This document shows positions 1 through 14,759 of a stretch of DNA of 64,000 nucleotides, piece after piece. Origin of the DNA: Aphidius gifuensis (lineage: Eukaryota > Arthropoda > Insecta > Hymenoptera > Braconidae); NCBI RefSeq assembly GCF_014905175.1, contig NC_057788.1, forward strand, positions 26,258,154-26,322,153, given 5' to 3'. Below the pieces are notes generated by a model that worked only from the letters and a program-made list of their open reading frames with translations, had not been told where the DNA came from and did no database searches. Each line of letters begins with the position of its first letter. The stretch's first letter is position 1. A program made the position numbers and the translations under genes.

Positions 1-3000
1 TTTGAGCGAATTGATGAGCCAAAAAGTCTGAGCTTGTATATAAACAACAATGACGAGAAAATATGTTGCTTGGAAAAAAAAAGTTAGTATGATGTAGGAA
101 TGACTGCGAGAATACTCGTGAATACAGATGGACATTGTGATAACATCGTGGCTTAAAGTTCACTTAACTCTTGAGAGAGCTTGTCGTTCTAGTCATGTTG
201 TAGGATCATCACTTCTACGAATCAGAAAATGAGAAAGTCTTTGGCATGTTTTTTTTTTTTTTATATAAAATACAAGGAAACAGCGACGTTGACAATATCT
301 ACAATCAAGATAAAATTATTATGAAAATAATCTTCTTGAAATGCAATATTTTTCTTTTTAAATTTTTCCCTTTTTTTGTATTATTTTAATTATTCATTTT
401 AAAAAATTAATTGAGGTATTCAATTTTATAAAAAAAAAAAAAAAAAATTGAAATGATTAATTCTCATAATAATAGTATGATTAAATTAAAATCAATGAAA
501 TTGTAAATAATTTATGCTTCATCAATTATGATTGAGTCATATAATCAAGTGACGCGACTATACAAGTAATTTTAAACAAATTGTGTGAATTTATGAGAAC
601 AAACCATCATTGTGTTCTCGCACCATAACACAATGGCACTGTTGAACCCTAGCATTCGCCCGCAAAGAATTTTTATATGTTTGAATGTCAAAAAGTAGAG
701 ACGGTCTGGCGATTCGAATCGTCTGTCGAGCATCAAACAATGCGTGCAATTACGCTGACAAGCCTACCATATATATATGTATATATATAACCGTCCGGTT
801 GTGGCACCTCTTTACAATAGAAACTACAACTATAGGGAAAATGTGTCGTCTCATTTGCCAATATTGTCCCACTTTTATTAGTAAAGCAATAGTCTCTTTT
901 GCTCGCTTTGCACACTCTGTATATGATCGCCACTCAAACATAGCCATCGTCATTTGACTATTTGTTTTGTCAGCTATGCTAAAATATTGCTAAATCAATT
1001 TTCAATTTATTCTATAGTTATTCACAACGACTTATTCTATTCACACTGTAACATTCACATTTTATTTTGATTGCTCTTTTTTTGACATTTTTTAATTGTG
1101 TACTAAATTTGTAGACTTTCTTGCATCAGACTGATTGCAATACAAATGAGATAGAAGGTTAATGGGCCTGAATAAAATATTGTATAGGAGCTAAATGTAC
1201 CGCCTGTGACTACTATTCGTTTGAAAAACAACTAAAAAAAAATATAAAATAAAAAAAACTGTCTCTTGTCCACAGCTGCGGTCATTAAGTTTATACGACC
1301 TCTGTATTTTTACGATCTCTGTCGCGATGACTCTACCATTAAACATGCAGTTTGTTAATATTTCATGTCGACAACCAAACACATCTTTGTTTTATCTTAT
1401 TTCACCGACAAAATGTAAATAATGTTTTTTCATCAAAAAAACAATTTTTGTTTATTTATTTTATATTTATGCTTTTAATCATTAGGAAAATTTTTGCTGC
1501 CCCAGTTATAAAACTTTATAATAACACAAGCTTTTAAAAATTATTATTATTTACTCGAATAAGTTTTTTGAAATATCAATTAACCAAGCTTGACTAATAT
1601 CTGTTCTGCATATTTTGATATTTTTAAAACTTTCATATTGATTTGAAGTTTTGCTCGTTTTATTTATTATCATATATATATTTGTGGTTTTTATTTTCCT
1701 CTTTAATAAATAGATATTATTTTCTTCATTAGCTTTCAATTTAATTGAAATATGAACCAATTTAAATTCGTTTTATAAATTTGTTTTCAACAAATGAAAA
1801 TAAATTAAAAACTTGAAAAATATTGATTTATTTTTAATCGATTGATAGTCGATACATTGACCTGTTAAACGTAACCATTCATAAAAGTCAACGATTGAGG
1901 GTTCACCCAAATGCCAAATGAATAGCTCTCTGGGGTCTCAACGACACCAACTAATACCTTGAGGTGTCCTTTGGGCGTACTAGCTGTTGTAACTTTTTGT
2001 TTTGTTTTTTTTTTATTTTCTGTTTTTAGCTTTACTGGCTCTGTTCCATATACTTTTGCTATTTTCTTTTATTTGTTTTATTCGTTTATTTTTATTTTTT
2101 TCTAAACCAATAAACTTTATTCTTGGTCTGCAGTATATACATAAGTTATTTGTCAATATCAATATAAAATACGCGATTTCGTATTTCATCTTAGGGCCAT
2201 AGGAAAAATGAAAAGATGAGGGTGAGTATATTGATGAAAGAAAGAAGGCGGTAAAGAAAAAAACGTTTGGTTTGGCATGAGGGCGTTCGTCCGTTCGGCT
2301 AATATTGAAGGCGGATGACTTATAACTATCGAACCTGTTCTCTCTCTATCATCTTTTACGAACAGCCTTTTCTTGATAGAAATCAAAAAGGGAAATAGTA
2401 GAGGCACATTGGACCCTCATGACAAGAAAAATTGTGAAGGGGCGAAGCTGGTAACAGCCAAAAGGTCTTGACGTTAAAATGTCATAATGTTATATTCCAT
2501 ATATTTTCATTGTACACTTGTGTATGTGATTCGAATGTGAATTTTCAAAATAACAATAGAAATATCATATTTTCTTATTGACATATTTTTCTCGTATATT
2601 AAGAAATATTTAGGCAAAAAAAAAAACTAATTAAAAACCAAGTTTATTCTTTACTTGCTTAATTTTCGTATCATGAAAATTGTAAGAGATACATAATATA
2701 AAATACCATTTGAATTTTCAAAAAAAAAAAAAAATAACTCCTAGTAATATGTTTTCAAAAAACTTCTGCATTCAAGAGTAAACTTTTTATTTTTTTTTCA
2801 AGAGGAACAAAAAGAGGTGAAGCATATGAAATACTGATTTTTATCTGTATGAAGAAAAAAAAATAAAAAAAAATGTTAGATATGAATGTCCTTTTCATTC
2901 GGTACTTTTGGTATGTATTGCAAAACTCTTTTCTTCGCTTATAACCATTACTGAAATGTAAATGCCAAAAATATTTCAGCGTGATATTGAAATCTGAGTA

Positions 3001-6000
3001 CTCGAGAATTTTCAACGAGAGTTGGGTTTCCACAGGATAAATATAGAAAACGGAACAAGTCTATTTTGAGTATTTTCGTCTTTCTTGAGTTGGAAGATAG
3101 TAAGTTAAAAGCTAAGATGGCAAAAAGAAGCTGGAATAAAATACAACGACAGTATCAATGCTTGACTGATCAAGTTGGTCCAAGGTCACCATGTCACAAC
3201 TAATAAATATGAAAAGAAAAAATGAAAATGAAAAAATATCGTCAGTGTTTGTCAACGGCACCAGACTGTGAGTAACGATAGACCAATATGGTGGCACTCA
3301 TTTTCCTCAATTCTGATATATTGACTCCTTGGAAAAATAAAATAGTTGTGATGAAAGAGAAAGGGGTCTTTTTCGACCCTTGTACAACATTCTAATGGCT
3401 TCTGATTGAAACCTCAGTATTTTTTAGATCCAAAAATTGAGGTGGCTGCGTAACAATTATGTGAAATTGGAAATCCAAGATCTCATTTTGTAAAAGCCTG
3501 TGCTCACGTGCGACAAACTACTACTTTTGAAACAACTATACTTAAATTCAGCTGGCTACAATTGTAAACATAAATTCTTAAGGAATTAATAAAAGTCTTG
3601 GGTATCCTTAGTAACTGAGTATTGTTTTCTGTATAGGTATATATACAAGTTTTGAATAAAATTTGAGCATCAATTTTTTTCTACTCAAGAAATTAAATAA
3701 AACCAAAATTTATGTTTCAAGTCAAAAGCAAAAGTTTCAAATAGCTTCAAAGTAAAATGAAACAATTCTAAACGAGTGTTTGGTTTTTTTTTTTTTTTTA
3801 ACTGCATTGGCAAATGACTGAACTTTTAAAACAACTTATTTATTTTGTGGGCTTGAATTTTTACCATATCAGATATCAAAACATACACAAAGGTACTTGG
3901 ACAAGTTTTTCTGATGTGGTATTATTTTTTTTTTTTTCTACAGTCAAGATATCTCACAAGCTTACGGCTTGTCTTTCTACATTATTTTTTTTTTTTTTAC
4001 CTTAACAACTAATTTTGAAACCGTTGATTGGTCTTTATTACTACATTGCTTGAACCGTCCATTTATTCTTACTGACAAATTCGTGCAATTTTCTTTACTT
4101 TTTAAAGTAATTTCTTTTAAAGATTAAAGATAAGAACTTTGTGCATTCACAGACTGATGAATAATACCTTCTTCAAAAGCTTTTGTGAAAACGTAATTCA
4201 AAATCTTGCTCTTGGTTAAACTGAAATAGTTATTTCTACAGATCTTAACTGCTATTAATGCGACGTTATGAATCTTCCGTATATAATAATACTGTATGTA
4301 TATATTATACAATGTCAGTACAAGTTTCCACGCAACCCGAGTGTATATAGATATATATATGGAGATATACAATCGTAAGCCAAGCTCACTTTATCGTGGT
4401 AAATTACTAAAGCTTATCAGTTGAATCGGCGGTAAAGTTTGATCGACATGTCACCGTCTCTTGTATATTATTGTGTATATTTTCTCTTACCTTGTCTCTA
4501 ATATTATCGTCATAGTCATCATTGCTGTCGTCGCACTATATACCAAATTTCCCTGAAACAGAAATACATTTGTGTTAACTGATAATGACGAGCTAACATA
4601 GTATACTCACACCCAAATGCACATGGTAATATAACTGGAAAGTTATTAGTGATTAGATTTAACGATAATACTTAATCAATATGTACTGTGTATATGTTTG
4701 ACTAACTTTTTAAATTAATTAAAGTACTAAATTTAAAAATATAATTGAAAAATTTATAATTAAGAATTAAAAAAAAAAGGGGATACGAATACAATGCGAT
4801 TCCATTGAAAATATTAGTTCAAGCTATCCCTATTATTGTTTGTTTATTTAATGTAATATCAAACAAAGAGAAAGGGCTAAACATCAATTTACCAATTTAC
4901 CAATAGTCTCTTTAGATAGGAATATGTTATATAGCATGTTGGTGCATCAAACAAAGTTGCATCGTGTATGTACACATTAAGTGAATCACTTTGGTCAAGG
5001 TTGGATGCACCATCAGCTTTTCTCTTGTGTATATATTTTGGAAGGATTTTCTGTACCATTGAAAATTACAGGTTTTTGGTTTGAAACAATCAAGAATCTC
5101 TTGACTGATAATTTAACTTCACATTGATTCTCGGTCTCGTAATGTTTTTTAAAATATTGAAGGGTGATGGTGGTATTTAGTGAAAGTCTAAACAGTACCA
5201 TGTGGTATTGACGGATGCATGTATACGCCCGTTTATCGTACATAGACGAATATTCTATTATGTTCACATACTCAAAATGCCAGTACGCTTTAGTTGAATC
5301 GTTCACCAGATTACCCAATGATGCATAGTGTCCTCTGACGGTCAGGTATGCGATGATGCAGACTATTGTACAACGAATAATTCTAGACACGTAAAAGCCA
5401 TTCCTAGAATTTACCTCTCATTGTTATGCAATCAAGGTGAGGGAGTAACCAAACTCGAGGATCATAATTTACACATGAAGGCTAGACTATTTTGTAGACC
5501 AAGATTCGAATAGCAAGCTGTTGTCTCAAACCTTTTTTTTATTTTTTTTAATTATTCAACTTGTGAAAACTTTGCAACTCGTTATGAGCTTAGTGTATTT
5601 GTTTGTTATTATTTTTCATTCATTATTGTCAATTGTTTTGAGAAACATGTAACACTCTATGTATATAGTATTTGGTTACAGACAGTTTTCACCAAAAATT
5701 TTGTGCAGTTAAGACTTTCTGTTAGTATATTGTTTTGTCACGTGAAAGTTGGTTGCCATTTAACGCTTCATAGTAAAATCTTTTGTTTGGTTGTATTTCA
5801 TCTTGTCATTTTGTCTTATCCTTGTTTTGGTTGCTTGTCTTTACTTTCAATTCTCTCTCTTTTTTTTATGTTAAATGACAACGTGGTGCATCGTGTCATT
5901 CAACTTGTAAAAAACTTTGTCTTTGCATGAAAACCATGATGATATCGAAGGTTGCTGGCTTGCTTGTCAACACAACTTTTCTCGCTAGACTTTTCACAAA

Positions 6001-7805
6001 CTATTTCAATGGTATTTTAAACAAAATGAAAAGCTGCTTTTGTTATTGTTGTGGTAGTTTTTCCCAGGCTTGATTTTAATGGAAAATAAAAGCTTTGAAA
6101 ACCCCTCTTATAAACTAATGTCTGCGCGTGTCTGTCGAATTTATTGTGGCCAATCGATTTTTTTGCATTCACCCTCAAGTTGTTATTTTTAAGCAACGCT
6201 AAACTACACGCGTTTCAACGTCGTTAAACCATAATTATTATGGAGCAACGTGTGCATATTGTAAACGTCCCTGGTACAACGCAGTACCAGTTTGTTTCAA
6301 TGTTTTTAAATATATATTATATGCCTTTTTGCTTTTTGTTGATAAAGCTATCACACTCGCGTGGTTGGCTCAGAGTTCTTTAGGGCTAATACCCAACAAA
6401 TAAAAAAAAAAACAATATTAATCATGATTCGTTCATAATATTCGTACAACACATGCGGTTTCGATGGGCTCTTTATAATATAGAAATAATATATATATGT
6501 TATCATTGATCATACAAAAATTAATTATTAGTGGATAAAATGAAGATATAACAATTTTCTAATAATTTCTCACAATCGTCAGTCTGGCAATTTCATTAAC
6601 TCAAAGTGATTAATATCACTCAGTATTTTCAACAAAGGAAATAAAATAAAATAAAGTTATTGATTTTTTATTTTTTCCTAGATGTTTATCAGCACATTAG
6701 AGATCAAACACTTCCCTATTTTTTCATTTCTTTTTTTGACAATTTCGTTTCCGTAAAAAAATTAGAAATCATTAAATAAACAAGATTACAATCAACACGC
6801 ATAACAATTATACGTTATAAACTCAATTCAGGTCACATAATATGAATAACTTATATTTCAATTAGTGAAAAATACATGTCATCTTTTTATAACTAAAAAT
6901 CATGATACTTAAAAATTAAAATCATACTAGTAATTCAGTTAAATTCTTCGATTATTAATAAAAAAAAAAAAATTGCATGACAAGTAACTATATACGTTAA
7001 CATGGTCAATTATGTAAAAAGTAATATTTTAATAAAATTTGAAATATTATAGCCACATCACTTGGTCAATTGTTTTGTTTGGAATATTTAGTATAATAAC
7101 GGAAGTGAGCTATTTAGATAGCCGCACAATTTACAAACAGTATATACCGTCATCTGTCTGGGTCGCGAATTAATCTCAAGTGTTACCATGGTCAATTTAT
7201 TGAGGCCACGTGACGGATATGACGAAGCCTGATATAAATGCCCCATAATTAAAGATACCAAGACCCAAGGGACAAGGTTAGATGTGCATGCATTGTACCA
7301 TATGTGAATTTAAAATATAATAAATACATAAGCACGTGTTTGCTTGGCTTTTATTAACCAAAATGGTAAATAAATTTTACAAAAAAATTTTTTTTTCCTT
7401 TTATAATATTCAAAGTATATGGTTACACCCAAACTTGTATTCTCATTCCACATTATTATTTAAAATATACTTGAAGCAAGAGAATACATAATTTTATGTT
7501 ATTAAATACATTTACTACTATGGTGTAGTCAGAGATAATTTTAATGGAAATAAGTATCTCACACCCAATTTGAGTTATCTGAATAAATGTTTGGTGTGTA
7601 AGCACAACGTACATGCTCATCATCTTCAACGCAGACTTAATAGTTCTGTAATACTTGTTATTATCATTGTGCCAAATAGTGGTTATTGTAAAAAAAATTC
7701 CAACTAATCATTATCAAGTATCACATATAAATAATATCATGTTTTACAAGTACGACAATATCATCGATTTGTGATTAATGTATTTTATTTGTTTCTTTGT
7801 TCCAG
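1..7805. other. AT-rich non-coding stretch, probable 5' intron or upstream flank
   Basis: No exon, RNA gene or transposon is recognisable here. The sequence is very AT-rich with many A or T homopolymers. Slightly GC-richer patches lie near 600-950, 6120-6300 and 7130-7270; the last contains CACGTGACG at 7207-7215. A 125-codon frame on the minus strand (5013-5390) is described separately. If the ratchet site at 7805/7806 is real, at least the right part of this stretch is intron of a + strand gene, most simply the semaphorin gene. Confidence 0.5.
5013..5390 (-). other. Unassigned 125-codon open frame, possibly chance
   Basis: This minus-strand frame starts with GTG, not ATG, and ends in TGA. 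It is one of the longest frames outside the semaphorin exons and is not a T-rich low-complexity frame. The predicted peptide begins with a hydrophobic stretch (IIRCTIVCIIAYLTV), then has a mixed, protein-like composition with an NTT and an NGT glycosylation sequon. Upstream the frame is closed by a TGA nine codons before the GTG, and no convincing splice acceptor with a pyrimidine tract is present. I do not recognise the sequence. A frame of this length is compatible with chance in 64 kb searched on both strands, so it is recorded only as something to test. Confidence 0.12.
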
Positions 7806-7811
7806 GTAAGC
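7779..7811 (+). promoter_or_regulatory. Candidate recursive (ratchet) splice site 1
   Basis: A pyrimidine-rich tract ending in TTTCTTTGTTCCAG (to 7805) is directly followed by the donor GTAAGC (from 7806). An acceptor abutting a donor with no exon between is the established form of a zero-nucleotide exon used to remove long introns stepwise in insects. The strand matches the semaphorin gene. The site is one of only two such motifs I found on the + strand. Confidence 0.55.
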
Positions 7812-10800
7812 TAAATCTCGGTGAGAAAATGCCAGACTGATTTACACAGTTGAGAAAACATGAATTTATCGTTGAGGTATCAGGTAAAGTGTATGACATG
7901 CAAAGGATACTCAGTGATATTTAACGATGTGGAAAAGCTTCTTTGCTTCTCACCTCTTTTCCAATTTTCGTACGATATTTTCGAGTTTTTTTTTTTTTTT
8001 ATTATCTTTTTTTACTTTATTCACAAAAACCATATCAGACAAACCAATTCAGTGGGTTTTAAGATACATCAAAATTGATGGATTTTATAGTAGTTGCTCT
8101 AGACGATTTAAAAAATATAAAAAAATATATATATTCAAATTTGAAAAAGTTATTCAACCCGTTTTACAAATTAGTTATTATTAAAAAATTAATTATTTAT
8201 ATATGTAGATAATGAAAAAAAGCAACACGTGCAAATAGTTGATATAATCATTGAAAATATAGTTTAATAAAGTTAACCAGAGTTTATAGCTCAGTAGAAA
8301 GAAGCAAATACAATGATAATATACATTTCACATAAATGAGTATATGTGCGTTTAGAAGAGTTACTTTATAAGCATGTGTATAGTTGTGAATGTATATGTC
8401 TGTTGATGATATGTCTAGCAAATGGTACCATTGCAAATACCAAGCATACAAATGGTATCATCTGCGCAAACTCAAAATTAGTCAGCATGAGAACGTAGTA
8501 CGCACGTGCTCCTAAATTCAGATATACCAACGATTCATTTTATGTACTCGTGTATGTGTGTATGTCTATATGGGAAGGAAGGTGGTAAGGGTGGTAAAGG
8601 GGAGGCTGTGTTTACATATGTGTGAGTGTAAATATGTGGTTTCATGTGTATATTCAGTAGACTCAATTGTGTTATATGTATACTTATATATACGCATTTG
8701 AATGTGAGAGTGGCTTGTAAGGATACAAAATGCTTGTGCTTTAGCATCTATATACAGTATATATAGGTGCTTTTCAGTGTGCATTACAGATGTAATTAAG
8801 ATAACTGAGGTGAAGGCAGCTATGCACAATGTCTGATATATATATTTCCAAGGTTCTATGTATATACAACCCACGAAACGTTCCATAATCGTACCTACGA
8901 ATTGGTGAGGCGTACCAAATAACGATGAGAATGTGTGGAATCTTGAGGTTTAGAGACCTCTAGATCATCATTTATTAACAAATATGCAATTATTAAATGC
9001 AATAATGTATATTACAAAATAATTTATTAATTATTTTTGTCATATTATATTTTTAATACGCATCATTTATGGTTTAATAACATAGTCGCTGTGTTATCAA
9101 AAATATTATACGCACATATTTCTAATGACTATTGAACTCTCTATATACTTTTTGGTAAATGAATATTTCATTTGGATAAATTGCTATCCTACTTTTATTT
9201 ATTAAGCCACATCTGCGTATGCATGTTTTTTTTTTCAAGAATTAAAACAAAAAAAAAAAAAAAATAGACAAACAAACAAACTCATTGACCTGTTTTTTGT
9301 ATATTTACAAACAATAAATCTCTGATGTTTTGTTATTTTTTGTTTTTCATGTTTTGTCTTGAAATGCTCGGTTACTCTGATGTTAATGACTTGTGAAATG
9401 TTGAATACCAAAAATACCACATTAAAATGAAGACATGTTACTTAATTACAATGTCAAGTCTTCAGTGAATGTACATATGCATTAAAACTATATATATTAT
9501 GTTTTTATTTTCTGCTTAACTTCGACATAATGTTTCTTTTTGATGGCTGTCTCATCGTATCTTGAGTGCCAAAAATAGTGAAACAAATTGTTGAAGCAGT
9601 TGCTTGTTAGGGGAAATGCTCAGCTCAACATTATATTTTACTTGATGCTTGTGAAACATAGATAGAGATATGTAGTATACAGTTGACTGGCAATATGACA
9701 GATAGAAAAATATAATGTATAACAAAATGTCTATAGAGTCGTAGTAGGACGCGCATGTACGACATATGGTGTACTTGCTAAATTTCATTTTTCGTTTCCG
9801 TTTCCGTACCACGAGCTTTTGTTGCAATTTTTTTTTATTTTTATTTATTTCGTTACACATACGTTGCCAAACTGCATTTCTACCTAGTATCTATACACTT
9901 GTAAAATATGAGAATAAAAAAAAAATTTCTCTGAATATATTATATAAAAACTCATAGCTTGTATATTTCGTTGCCAACTAATAATAATAATTATTATTAT
10001 TATTACTTTTTATTTTTAATATGAATTTATATCGAACAAAATACTAGTAGACAATAGTTGACGTTTGTATTTTGTATTTGAATATGTCACCCACTTCATA
10101 GAAGATATGGAAAACTGTAGATAGTGTGGTTGGGCGTGGTATTGCTATTATTTTCGCATTTAACCGTATTATATACTGGCGATTCAATCGTATTGTACAA
10201 AGCTAGTCGATATTGCGGTAGAAAATTACCCAGCTTTTGCTTGATTTTAATATTATTATTTTTATTATTTCAAAATATTATTTCTAAGTTATATAAACAA
10301 TTATTATTTCAGTATTGGTGTAATTGTTTTGTTTTTTAATTTTAAATACTACTAGTAAATTTATATTGTTGAATAATTAAGCAAATTTTAATTTAAAATC
10401 GATTTGTCGGAGTATTTTGTTTCTTGACCTATTGATTTTTTATAAAATACGATAATATATTATTTAGATTATAAACTTGGTAAAATAACACTGAATTTTT
10501 ATATAATGTGGCTAGATATTTTACTATAAAATTTAAAACAGCATTTTCCGAGTCACAGAATAAATTGGATCGTGCATCAAATAAAATTAACGGTCCACAC
10601 TGGCTCTCAGTACGGACAATTAAGGATTTTCCATAGTTTATAGATGCCAAGGGGTTTTCGTTTAGTGGTCTATAAATTTTACCAATATATATTTTACTTT
10701 GTGAAACATTTCAACGATCATTTAAAACATATATATATAATTTATTATTCATCTGTTAAATATACGTACATATAGCTTGGTAATATTTTAACGAAAATTT

Positions 10801-11947
10801 TGACAAGTTGAATTTTTATAAACTTGAGATTGGCACATTTTAAAATTAATATTTTTAGTTTTATAATATATTGATTGGTTCATAAAAAACATGGCTTTGA
10901 TTTTATCATATCGTCATTATTATTCTGTCATGTCAAACGCGGTCATCATCTATCAGAATCTCATTTATTTTGTAGAATTTTCATTAAAATTCTATGTTTA
11001 ACATAAAAAAAAAAAAAAATAACATAATAATAATTTTTAAATAAATGAAAAACCATTAAAAAAAAAAAAACTTTTTCCATTTCAAGAAAATGTACGACGA
11101 CATAAAGCTACTTGATTTTAATTTAGCTACGCATTTTCTTTTCTTCCCTAAAGATTGTTTGTTTGTTTGTTGGTTTTTTTTTATTTTGGGGAGAAACTGG
11201 TCGACCATTTTAATCAAGACTACTAGAATTTTTTTCAACACCTAACCAACTCTTGTATGTGCTTTAGCCATGAATCCGATTCTTTACGTTTACGGTTTTT
11301 CTTAAAAGTTTACCCATTGGTAGAATGAGAAACTGAGATGAACATTACGCTTCGTCAGACCCCATTATTATCCTTAACGCACACTTTCTTGCGTAACGAT
11401 AAATTTTCAAGTGTAAGAACAAGCATTTGGTCGCGATTGGAAAGGTCCTGAAGATTTCTCCAATTTAACCAAGAATTGTAAGCTCACTACTATCCAATGT
11501 CGAGAAAATGTGCCTTCGTAGTTTCAACGTATAACGCTAAATTAGATCCAGTCCCAATAAGGGATTCGATGTTCTGCTCACGGGATTTCTCTTCATTCAG
11601 TACAACCACCATTATTTTTATTTTTTTTTCTCCTCTCTCCTATTCTTTTTTTTTTTTTTTATTCCTCTACTATTGGAAGAGAAAAATCGTGTTCTATTTT
11701 TAAGAAAATTTATAGTGTCTAGTATATCCAGTGGCTGTTTGATAAGTTGCAAAAGATACGATTAAAGATTAAAATTCCAAACTCAACAATTCAAATGCTA
11801 AATCATTGAGAATCTTGATTTTTTTTTATTATTATTTCAATCTGTTTTTTTTTTTTTATTTGCACATTTTTATATTTAAATAGAAAAAGTTGAATCGACC
11901 AGTGTGAATGTTGGTGTCACTGGCGGTGACATTAGACGACACAAAAA

Positions 11948-12127
11948 CGTCACACGGACTATCTCACGTGACGTATACAATTGAATAAAATGAAGATGGA
12001 TAGGTCGCAGGTTAATAAACTATGTGACTAGTCAGTGTCGGGGTTTACTATAGTTATATGACGTCACATGAAAATCAATTTAATGAAACATGCAATACTG
12101 TTAAGCTACTTAGTTTTCTTGTGACGT
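11948..12127. promoter_or_regulatory. Cluster of CRE/ATF-like sites
   Basis: Four TGACG-core sites fall within 180 bp: CGTCA at 11948-11952, CACGTGACGT at 11965-11974 (an E-box fused to a CRE half-site), the full palindromic CRE TGACGTCA at 12059-12066, and TGACGT at 12122-12127. TGACGTCA is the established binding site of CREB/ATF bZIP factors. The local base composition is also less AT-rich than the flanks. A role as an intronic enhancer is an inference. Confidence 0.3.
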
Positions 12128-14759
12128 AGGTTCCTAATATTCATATGTTATTTAAAAATTTATTTATAAATAAAGTATAAATTACTTACGTAAGAATTAT
12201 TGATGAACCATTGGTCTCTAAGAAGGTCGAGTGAGTTAATTAAATTTAAATTTTTCAATTTAATAATTTCTGTGAAGATTATTTCCTTAGTTTCTCATCA
12301 AGTGGGTCAGTTATATCTGAGTTTTTAAATCCTGAAACAAACCAACCAATCATTGACGTTTGAATTATCTTTCTATAAATAAAAAAAATAAAATAAATAA
12401 AATTCTGACAATATGTCACACAAATTCGATGTAAATCCTAGTATTTGTGTTTCGAAAATAACAAAAAAAAAAGATACGTTGTTAAGCTGGGATTACAATA
12501 TCCAAAAATAAAAATATATATATATTATTGCGAGGGAAGTGTTGAATTTCAACGTTGCCATTGTTACAAATACTCAAAATTTTTATATACCTATGTATAA
12601 AAACTAGTATAACATTTCGAACAGTCAACTGACAACAAGAGATTTTTTTTTTTTAATAAAAATAAAAAATATATATTTAAAATTTTGTTTTCGACAGACA
12701 AATGTAAAATCTGCAAAACAAGGACCGACAAAGTGAACAATCCAAACTGCTATTTTTGTTCATTTTTACGATGGAATCGGATGAATGAAAATTGTTTGTC
12801 GAGTAGACTATATATCTATAAAAAAAATACAGTGTTTTTTTTTTTCTGTAAATATTTTTACTATCATAGTAGGAAGTAAAATATACAATGTGAATTTAAA
12901 CAAAATGAGAGATTACATAAACACATCCGTGATTTGCGTGTTTGAGATTTGTCAATAAATTTAGAAAAAATTTTGTACACATATTACGCACGGCATAACA
13001 GTAAAAATTTGCGTGACAGAAAAACTTTGATAAACTGTTTATCGAATAAAAGATTAAAAAAAATTTTTACGTTTCCTGTATATCTCGGTTTTTATCAAAA
13101 AAAATCCATACATATATATTTTTTTTTATGATCACAAAACACAATATATATCATAGTTTGTTGACTTTAGTTTTTTTTTTTATTGACAAACGATTATGAA
13201 TAAAAATATATATTTAAATTTTCATTTGTTTTTTATAATTCAATGATACACTACTATATATTATTGTTGATTCAACCAAAGATACAAAACTTGTGCGTGA
13301 GTTTACCCTTCTTGATATTTTATTTTTTATATTTTTTTTCTTCACGTGTAATCGTTTGCTTGATCTTCGTGTACCGAACGTGAATTATGGGGTGACATTG
13401 AGCCTTCATAAAACAAGAAATATATATGAGGGAGAATTTTTTCACATCTCATGTCTCACGTTTTATACACATATACACAAAACAACACCCTATAATAATA
13501 TGAATATGATGAAAATATAAATAATGATAATGACACAAAATATATTAACTGTCGAAATATTGTGATCGTTAATTTTTTTTTTTTTTTTTTTTGTTTTAAT
13601 ATTTCGAATTATTATTACTCGCGTGTTGTAGTTTATAGTATATTCATGTGACCTGAAAATGACTTGATAAAAAAATTTTTGTTTCAAGATGTGACTTGAA
13701 ATTCTACAGTATTATTTAAAAAATAAAAAAAATATGTAATCTAGAGTAAGAGCATGAAGAACAATCTGTTGCAAAGCAATGTTATAGAACTTTGTCATCC
13801 GAACAAAAAAAAAACAAAAAAGTACTCATAGAGTGCAATAGAAAAATAGGGCAATAGCCGAGATAAGAATGTCACGAGCTTAAACAACAATAAAAAAATT
13901 TTTATCTATTTTTTTTTCTTTCTCTTGTTTTATTATTATCATTATTATTTTATTTTTTTCATAGCACAAATGTGTTTGTATAAATAAAAAAAACTATTAC
14001 AAGCATTAATGGAAATTGTAAATTATTAAATAAATACTTGACACAATCAATTTAACATTTTTACTTTCTACTAAAATTTGACAGTAACTTGTTTTACGTC
14101 AATCAAAGCTTAAGTAAATAAATTGGCTTAGCTTAAGATATTTTTCGTAAACTTCTTGTTACATAAAGGCAATACAACATTTCAAACTGAATAAAATTCT
14201 CAATAATAATAATGATAATAATAATAAACATATATATATGAACGAATTGATGCGTGCTTTTGAAAGTTGCGTGACGAAAGTTCGTGCTGTTCCGGTATAT
14301 AGTTTTTAGTCCCTTATTTTACCCCACCGAAACATTTTTGTATTTATGAAAAGCATTGGTGGAAGTAAGTTGCGCGTGCCAGTATTAAGCCAGTACGATT
14401 AAAATGTTCAATATTTTCTAATAAAATTACGTGCTATGCATTGAATTTTCAAATTAATATTTACCACAAAATTACCACAACTAATTCTATTTGATCTTGT
14501 TAAAAAAAAAAAAAGTACATATCAAAATATAATTAATGAGATTGTAATATTGTGATGAGTCTTAGAAAACTGACATATGATATGGGAATAAAAAAATTTC
14601 ATAATAATGATCTGACAACAACTGTCAAATGAAACTCTATACAAGCTGGGTATATATTTAGATGCTGGAAAATGGAACACAATTTGTGGCTTTTCGTTAT
14701 CACGATGTAAATTGTTAAAGGAGAACAAATATTATCATGTGATATTGACTTACTGATAG

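Noticed and set aside
708..725. GATTCGAATC palindrome resembling a tRNA T-arm
   Set aside because: No acceptor stem, anticodon arm or D-arm can be drawn around it on either strand.
7880..7892. A second CAG/GTAAAG junction close to ratchet site 1
   Set aside because: It lacks a pyrimidine tract upstream and the donor is weaker than consensus.
14349..14364. ATG followed by a GTAAGT donor in phase 1, considered as the missing first Sema2a exon
   Set aside because: It would encode only about six residues without a signal peptide, so it cannot be the expected N-terminal exon.
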